A stretch of 9,460 bases of DNA, from positions 1 to 9,460 of the forward strand of contig JAGWVG010000050.1 in assembly GCA_018970965.1 (NCBI GenBank), read 5' to 3'. The position numbers and the translations under genes were made by a program. This document shows positions 6,304 to 9,460 of the stretch, piece after piece; position 1 is the first letter of the stretch, and every line of letters begins with the position of its first letter. Below the pieces are notes generated by a model. That model did not search any database. It saw nothing but the letters and a program-made list of their open reading frames with translations, and was not told the DNA's origin. The stretch is from Alphaproteobacteria bacterium (GTDB lineage Bacteria; Pseudomonadota; Alphaproteobacteria; Sphingomonadales; Sphingomonadaceae).

Positions 6304-7551
6304 ATGATGTCCGCATCCCAACACATAACCCCAAAAGGCCCCGGCCGCAGCGAATTCATCATTCTGATTTCGTCTATCATGATGATTGTGGCGTTTTCGA
6401 TCGATTCCATGCTGCCCGCGCTTCCTGCAATCGGCCATTCCTTGGGCATCAGCGGCGAGGCGCAACGCCCCTTGGTGATTTCCGCCTTCTTAATGGGCTT
6501 TGCGATTGGCCAATTGTTCGTCGGCACCTTGTCTGATCGCTATGGGCGACGCGGGTTGATGCTCTGGGCGCTATTTGGTTTTGCGATTACCAGCTTTGCT
6601 GCAGCGCTCGCACCAAGTTTTGATCACCTTCTCATCGCCCGTGCCATTCAAGGTGTATTTGCTGCCGGCGCGCGCGTCATTGTAACATCTACAGTGCGTG
6701 ATCGTTTTGCCGGGCGCGATATGGCGCAGGTGATGAGCCTCGCCGGTATGATCTTCATGGCGGCCCCCATTTTGGCGCCGACAATGGGGCAGACAATTTT
6801 GATCTTCGGCCCCTGGCGCTGGATTTTCGGCGCCCTGTGCCTGATTGGCTTAGCAACCTGGACTTGGGTACTCTTCCGCCTGCCTGAAACGCTAGCGGAG
6901 GAAAATCGCACACCTATTGAGCGCAAGGCCGTATTGGCGGCTGCGCGCACTGTGCTGACGGATCGGATGTCGGTGGGCTACAGCATTGCAACGGCGATGC
7001 TTTCCTGCGCTCTGTTCGGCTTTCTCATGTCCGTGCAGCAGATCTTTGAATTTACCTTCAAACGGCCCGAATTGCTGCCGATTGGCTTTGCCATCATGTC
7101 GATTGGCATGGCCGCCGCCTCTTTGACGAATGCCGCGATTGTAAAGCGCTTTGGCATGCGGCTGATTGGCCATGGCGCGCTGTTCTTTTTCACGCTGGTC
7201 GCGGGCGTGCATTTGGCATTGTCGCTTGCCGGTTATGAATCGCTTCACCTCTTCATTGCCTTACAAATGCTTATGATGATTGGCTTTTCCTTGGTCGGAG
7301 GCAATTTTAGCGCGATGGCGATGGAAAATATGGGCCGGGTCGCGGGAGTCGCAAGCTCCCTGCAAGGCTCGCTTGCCAACTTGCTCGGCACCATTTGTGG
7401 CACTCTCATTGGTCAATCCTTTAACGGCACCACAGTGCCGCTCTACACCGGATTTACCATAGCCGGGCTGGTTGCATTGAGCGCGGTTTACGTGACAGAG
7501 GGTGGCCGATTCTTCGTCGCGCGCCACGCCGCGCCGCACTCTGGGGGGTAA
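6304..7551 (+). CDS. Bcr/CflA-type MFS drug exporter
   Basis: Encodes 415 residues with about twelve predicted hydrophobic segments: an inner-membrane proton-coupled antiporter of the DHA1 (12-TM) group. Typical Bcr/CflA features are the first helix with S-I-D-S-M-L-P-A-L-P (32-41), motif A in the loop between helices 2 and 3 (G-T-L-S-D-R-Y-G-R-R, 74-83), R-A-I-Q-G (113-117) with the following helix, and V-R-D-R-F (131-135). Family members export antibiotics or metabolites; the substrate cannot be read here. Two ATGs lie together (6304 and 6307); the TAGG at 6295-6298 suits the second slightly better. The 67-base gap to the quinone reductase holds a GC hairpin without a T-run, so read-through is possible. 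Confidence 0.9.
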   Translation: MMSASQHITPKGPGRSEFIILISSIMMIVAFSIDSMLPALPAIGHSLGISGEAQRPLVISAFLMGFAIGQLFVGTLSDRYGRRGLMLWALFGFAITSFAAALAPSFDHLLIARAIQGVFAAGARVIVTSTVRDRFAGRDMAQVMSLAGMIFMAAPILAPTMGQTILIFGPWRWIFGALCLIGLATWTWVLFRLPETLAEENRTPIERKAVLAAARTVLTDRMSVGYSIATAMLSCALFGFLMSVQQIFEFTFKRPELLPIGFAIMSIGMAAASLTNAAIVKRFGMRLIGHGALFFFTLVAGVHLALSLAGYESLHLFIALQMLMMIGFSLVGGNFSAMAMENMGRVAGVASSLQGSLANLLGTICGTLIGQSFNGTTVPLYTGFTIAGLVALSAVYVTEGGRFFVARHAAPHSGG

Positions 7552-7552
7552 G

Positions 7553-7960
7553 ATGGCTTATTGGCTCGTTAAGTCGGAACCATTCAAATATAGCTGGGAC
7601 CAGATGGTAAAAGACGGCCGCACCCATTGGGATGGCGTGCGCAACCATCAGGCGGCGGCAAATTTGCGTGCGATGCAGGTCGGTGATCGCGCCTTTTTCT
7701 ACCACAGCAATGAAGGCAAAGAGATTGTCGGCGTGGTGGAAATCGTTCGCACTGCTTATCCCGATCCGGGCGATGAGAGCGGCAAGTTCGTGATGGTCGA
7801 TGTTGCGCCCATCGGCCCGGTGAAACGCCCCGTAACCTTGGCTGAAATGAAGGCAGACCCGCGACTGGCAGACTTGGCTTTGATCCGCCAATCACGCCTC
7901 TCAGTTGTGCCGGTAAGCGATGCACATTGGGCAATTATTGCTGATCTGGCGGGCGTTTAA
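7553..7960 (+). CDS. EVE-domain protein
   Basis: Encodes 135 residues, a stand-alone EVE (PUA-like) domain. The start M-A-Y-W-L-V-K-S-E-P is the family hallmark. It is followed by W-D-G-V-R-N-H-Q-A-A (26-35) and V-G-D-R-A-F-F-Y-H-S (43-52), the blocks that line the base-binding pocket in EVE proteins such as THYN1. EVE domains belong to the YTH/ASCH/PUA group and bind modified bases in DNA or RNA; the ligand is unknown here. ATG 7553 lies one base after the MFS stop (TAA 7549-7551), with a run of six G (7543-7548) as ribosome binding site inside the MFS tail, so translation is probably coupled. An in-frame extension to 7502 lies inside the MFS gene and is unlike the family. The stop interlocks with that of the convergent gene. 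Confidence 0.93.
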   Translation: MAYWLVKSEPFKYSWDQMVKDGRTHWDGVRNHQAAANLRAMQVGDRAFFYHSNEGKEIVGVVEIVRTAYPDPGDESGKFVMVDVAPIGPVKRPVTLAEMKADPRLADLALIRQSRLSVVPVSDAHWAIIADLAGV

Positions 7961-8460
7961 GCCTGGGCTTCGAGGATCGCAGCTGCTTCTAACAAGCGAT
8001 GGCCATGGTCGGTTTCTTCCCGACCATTGGCGCGCAGCAATTCGGCAGCATCTGCATTATCGAGGCTATCGGCCCAACGGGCATAAAGCGCATCGCCATT
8101 AAATTCGCTCTCGGCTGTTTTGCGCAACCCTTCAGGCGTAATCGCAGCAACGGGAATATGGCCTGTAAGATAGGGGTTATCCGCCGCTGCGGGGGCTGGA
8201 AAATCCTCCCCCGTTAAAATCTTAATCGCCTCAGCCGCCCGGCGCGCATGTTTCATTTCTTCATGCCCATTCTCAATGAGCAGCGCTTTGACGCGCGCGT
8301 CCTCTGCGCCTTCAGCGCTCTTTTCATAGAGCGTCTGACCTGCGGCCTCGACAAGCACCATCACCTTCAAGTCGGTCATCGTCGGCGCGGTCACGCTGTT
8401 GATGCGGGCAAAGGCCTCCCCCAATGTCTGGGGCGCATCGCTGGGCAGAGTTACAGGCAT
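7957..8460 (-). CDS. ferritin-like (rubrerythrin-type) di-iron domain protein
   Basis: Encodes 167 residues, all alpha-helical in appearance. Two matching halves each carry half of a di-iron site: E38-x-x-G-x-x-L-Y then E68-x-x-H71, and E119-x-x-G-x-x-L-Y then E149-x-x-H152. Spacing is the same in both halves (30 residues from Glu to the ExxH Glu), and the halves are offset by exactly 81 residues. This is the ferritin/rubrerythrin four-helix signature. The rubredoxin-like Cys pairs of true rubrerythrin are missing. Likely roles are peroxide or iron handling; the substrate is unknown. ATG 8460 has GAGGAG (8467-8472) 6 bases upstream; the extension to 8544 is not family-like and overlaps ogt. 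It is the last gene of a minus-strand operon. Confidence 0.85.
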   Translation of the reverse strand: MPVTLPSDAPQTLGEAFARINSVTAPTMTDLKVMVLVEAAGQTLYEKSAEGAEDARVKALLIENGHEEMKHARRAAEAIKILTGEDFPAPAAADNPYLTGHIPVAAITPEGLRKTAESEFNGDALYARWADSLDNADAAELLRANGREETDHGHRLLEAAAILEAQA

Positions 8461-8466
8461 AAAAGG

Positions 8467-8472
8467 CTCCTC
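8467..8472 (-). promoter_or_regulatory. ribosome binding site of the ferritin-like gene
   Basis: GAGGAG on the minus strand lies 6 bases before ATG 8460 and overlaps the last bases of the alkyltransferase stop codon. It fixes the start of the ferritin-like gene and suggests coupled translation. Confidence 0.7.
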
Positions 8473-8956
8473 ATCCTTGGCCGTCAGCGCGGCCTTTGCG
8501 TTCCTTGTCGAGCAGTGCCTGTTTGCGGTCAAGGCCATAAGCATAGCCCGCCAATGCGCCTGTTGTCCGCACCAAGCGATGGCAGGGGATCAGCACCGCA
8601 ATCGGGTTTGCTGCATTGGCCGCTCCAACCGCGCGCGCTGCGAGGGGCCGCCCCAGCAGATGAGCAATTTCTTGATAGGTGCGCGTTTCGCCAGCTGGGA
8701 TCGCCGCGACCGCCAACCAGACTGACTTCTGAAAGGGGGTGCCCACAACATGCAGCGGGAAATTATGCTGACGCCATGGCTGGTTGATGGCCTGTTCCAG
8801 CTGGAGCCGCCATAAATCTACCGAGGCATCACACTTGGCCGCCAGCCGATCAATAAAAGCCAGCTTATGAAGGCCAGCCTCAGACACAGCAAAGCGAAAG
8901 GGGCCGAGATCACTCACCCCTTCCCCCCATAGTAGATGCGGCAGATCAGCCCCCAC
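8471..8956 (-). CDS. ogt: methylated-DNA--protein-cysteine methyltransferase (O6-alkylguanine repair)
   Basis: Encodes 161 residues from the chosen start. The suicide enzyme moves alkyl groups from O6-alkylguanine to its own cysteine. The active site P-C-H-R is at 124-127 (Cys125), preceded by the helix-turn-helix segment R-A-V-G-A-A-N-A-A-N-P-I and by T-P-F-Q-K-S-V-W (73-80) and the tyrosine in T-R-T-Y-Q-E-I (Tyr94). It is a single domain like Ogt, without the Ada N-terminal domain. The start is uncertain. GTG 8956 overlaps the upstream gene by 11 bases and has no clear ribosome binding site; GTG 8917 follows a G-rich run and would give 148 residues. Longer in-frame ATGs lie deep inside the upstream gene and are rejected. 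The ferritin-like gene starts 10 bases after its stop. Confidence 0.93.
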   Translation of the reverse strand: MGADLPHLLWGEGVSDLGPFRFAVSEAGLHKLAFIDRLAAKCDASVDLWRLQLEQAINQPWRQHNFPLHVVGTPFQKSVWLAVAAIPAGETRTYQEIAHLLGRPLAARAVGAANAANPIAVLIPCHRLVRTTGALAGYAYGLDRKQALLDKERKGRADGQG

Positions 8957-9460
8957 AAGCGTGGAACAGCGCCAGCGTCCGCTCGCGGGCCAGATCTGCA
9001 CTTTCTTCGTGATAATCTTTGCGGCGATCTGAGTTAAACCCGTGATTGGCCTCATAGACAAAAATCTGCGCCGTGGGGTGCGCACGTTCGATCAGCTTTT
9101 CGACGCCCTCCATCGGGATGCCGGCATCAAAGCGACCAAAATGCGCAATTGTGGCGCATTTGGGGGCTTCGCTTGCAAATAGCGTTGGCACCATTGATCC
9201 ATAATAGCTGCTGGCCGCTGCCAAATCTGGGCTGATCTGCGCCATGCGCCAGGCAACCGAGCCGCCATAGCAATAGCCGGTGATGAACACGGGGCCCTTA
9301 TCTTTTAAGGCATCAATACATGTCTGCGCATCCTTAAGGCTTTGCTCAAAAGGATGGAGCTGGCGTGCCAGTTCAACCGCGCGTTCAAATTCGGGGCCAG
9401 TATAGCCTGCCTCAAAGCCCGGATGCTCGCGATCAAATAAAGCGGGCGACAGGACTTCAT
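8946..9460 (-). CDS. dienelactone hydrolase-family protein (5' end outside the window)
   Basis: The frame is open to the window edge, giving 170 C-terminal residues; the true start lies beyond 9460. The alpha/beta hydrolase triad of this family is visible: nucleophile Cys in G-Y-C-Y-G-G (Cys63 of the visible part), Asp in G-R-F-D-A-G-I-P and His in N-H-G-F-N. Classical DLH hydrolyses dienelactone in chloroaromatic breakdown, but most family members have other or unknown ester or lactone substrates, so the reaction here is open. GTG at 9290 is internal and not a start, since the family fold continues upstream (F-D-R-E-H-P-G-F-E-A-G-Y and onward). It overlaps the alkyltransferase gene by 11 bases if that gene starts at 8956. 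Confidence 0.9.
   Translation of the reverse strand, partial: EVLSPALFDREHPGFEAGYTGPEFERAVELARQLHPFEQSLKDAQTCIDALKDKGPVFITGYCYGGSVAWRMAQISPDLAAASSYYGSMVPTLFASEAPKCATIAHFGRFDAGIPMEGVEKLIERAHPTAQIFVYEANHGFNSDRRKDYHEESADLARERTLALFHACGG

Noticed and set aside
7502..7552. N-terminal extension of the EVE protein
   Set aside because: It overlaps the exporter gene, and EVE proteins characteristically begin near M-x-Y-W-L-V-K-S-E-P.
8461..8544. N-terminal extension of the ferritin-like protein
   Set aside because: It overlaps the alkyltransferase gene, while ATG 8460 has a strong ribosome binding site and gives a typical protein start.
8248..8787. 179-residue plus-strand frame opposite the ferritin-like and alkyltransferase genes
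   Set aside because: It spans two clear minus-strand genes and their junction and has no family features.
1..9460. Mobile element, CRISPR array, toxin-antitoxin or defence island
   Set aside because: I found no transposase, integrase, repeat-spacer pattern or effector-like gene, and the tRNA has no adjacent attachment-site duplication or integrase.

Overview
This window looks like ordinary chromosomal DNA from an alphaproteobacterium, most likely a member of the Sphingomonadales. The assignment rests on gene order and protein flavour only: a tlpA-argH-small lipoprotein-lysA block, an Ogt/dienelactone hydrolase/ferritin-like operon, moderately high GC and dense packing. I see no insertion sequence, phage gene, CRISPR array, toxin-antitoxin pair or defence system. 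No intergenic gap exceeds 300 bases; the longest are about 100 bases on one side of the tRNA and 88 bases on the other.

Layout from left to right. (1) The 3' end of a FAD-dependent oxidoreductase gene (+) runs into tlpA (-), and the two stop codons interlock. (2) tlpA, a membrane-anchored thioredoxin-like lipoprotein, diverges from argH with only 16 bases between the start codons. (3) argH, an LptM-like lipoprotein gene and lysA (+) form a tight cluster; it makes the last enzymes of arginine and lysine synthesis plus a small envelope lipoprotein. (4) A leucine/phenylalanine-type amino acid dehydrogenase (-) converges on lysA and ends in an intrinsic terminator whose loop holds its stop codon. 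(5) tRNA-His(GTG), with encoded CCA, lies upstream on the same strand. (6) A small lipoprotein and a quinone oxidoreductase (+) form a probable two-gene operon, followed by a Bcr/CflA-type MFS exporter and an EVE-domain protein whose start lies one base after the exporter stop. (7) On the minus strand, transcribed towards the EVE gene, sit a dienelactone hydrolase-family gene (5' end off the window), an O6-alkylguanine-DNA alkyltransferase and a duplicated-motif ferritin-like protein, again closely spaced. The last gene converges on the EVE gene with interlocked stop codons.

Working together: the left half is amino acid metabolism (arginine, lysine, branched-chain or aromatic amino acid deamination) with envelope lipoproteins. 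The right half looks like detoxification and stress housekeeping (quinone reductase, exporter, alkyl-damage repair, di-iron protein). The functional link inside the right half is an inference from spacing. I did not find a convincing new biological system. The items most worth a second look are the symmetric two-motif ferritin-like protein in an operon with Ogt, the 16-base divergent tlpA/argH start region, the MFS-EVE coupling and the unnamed small lipoprotein.
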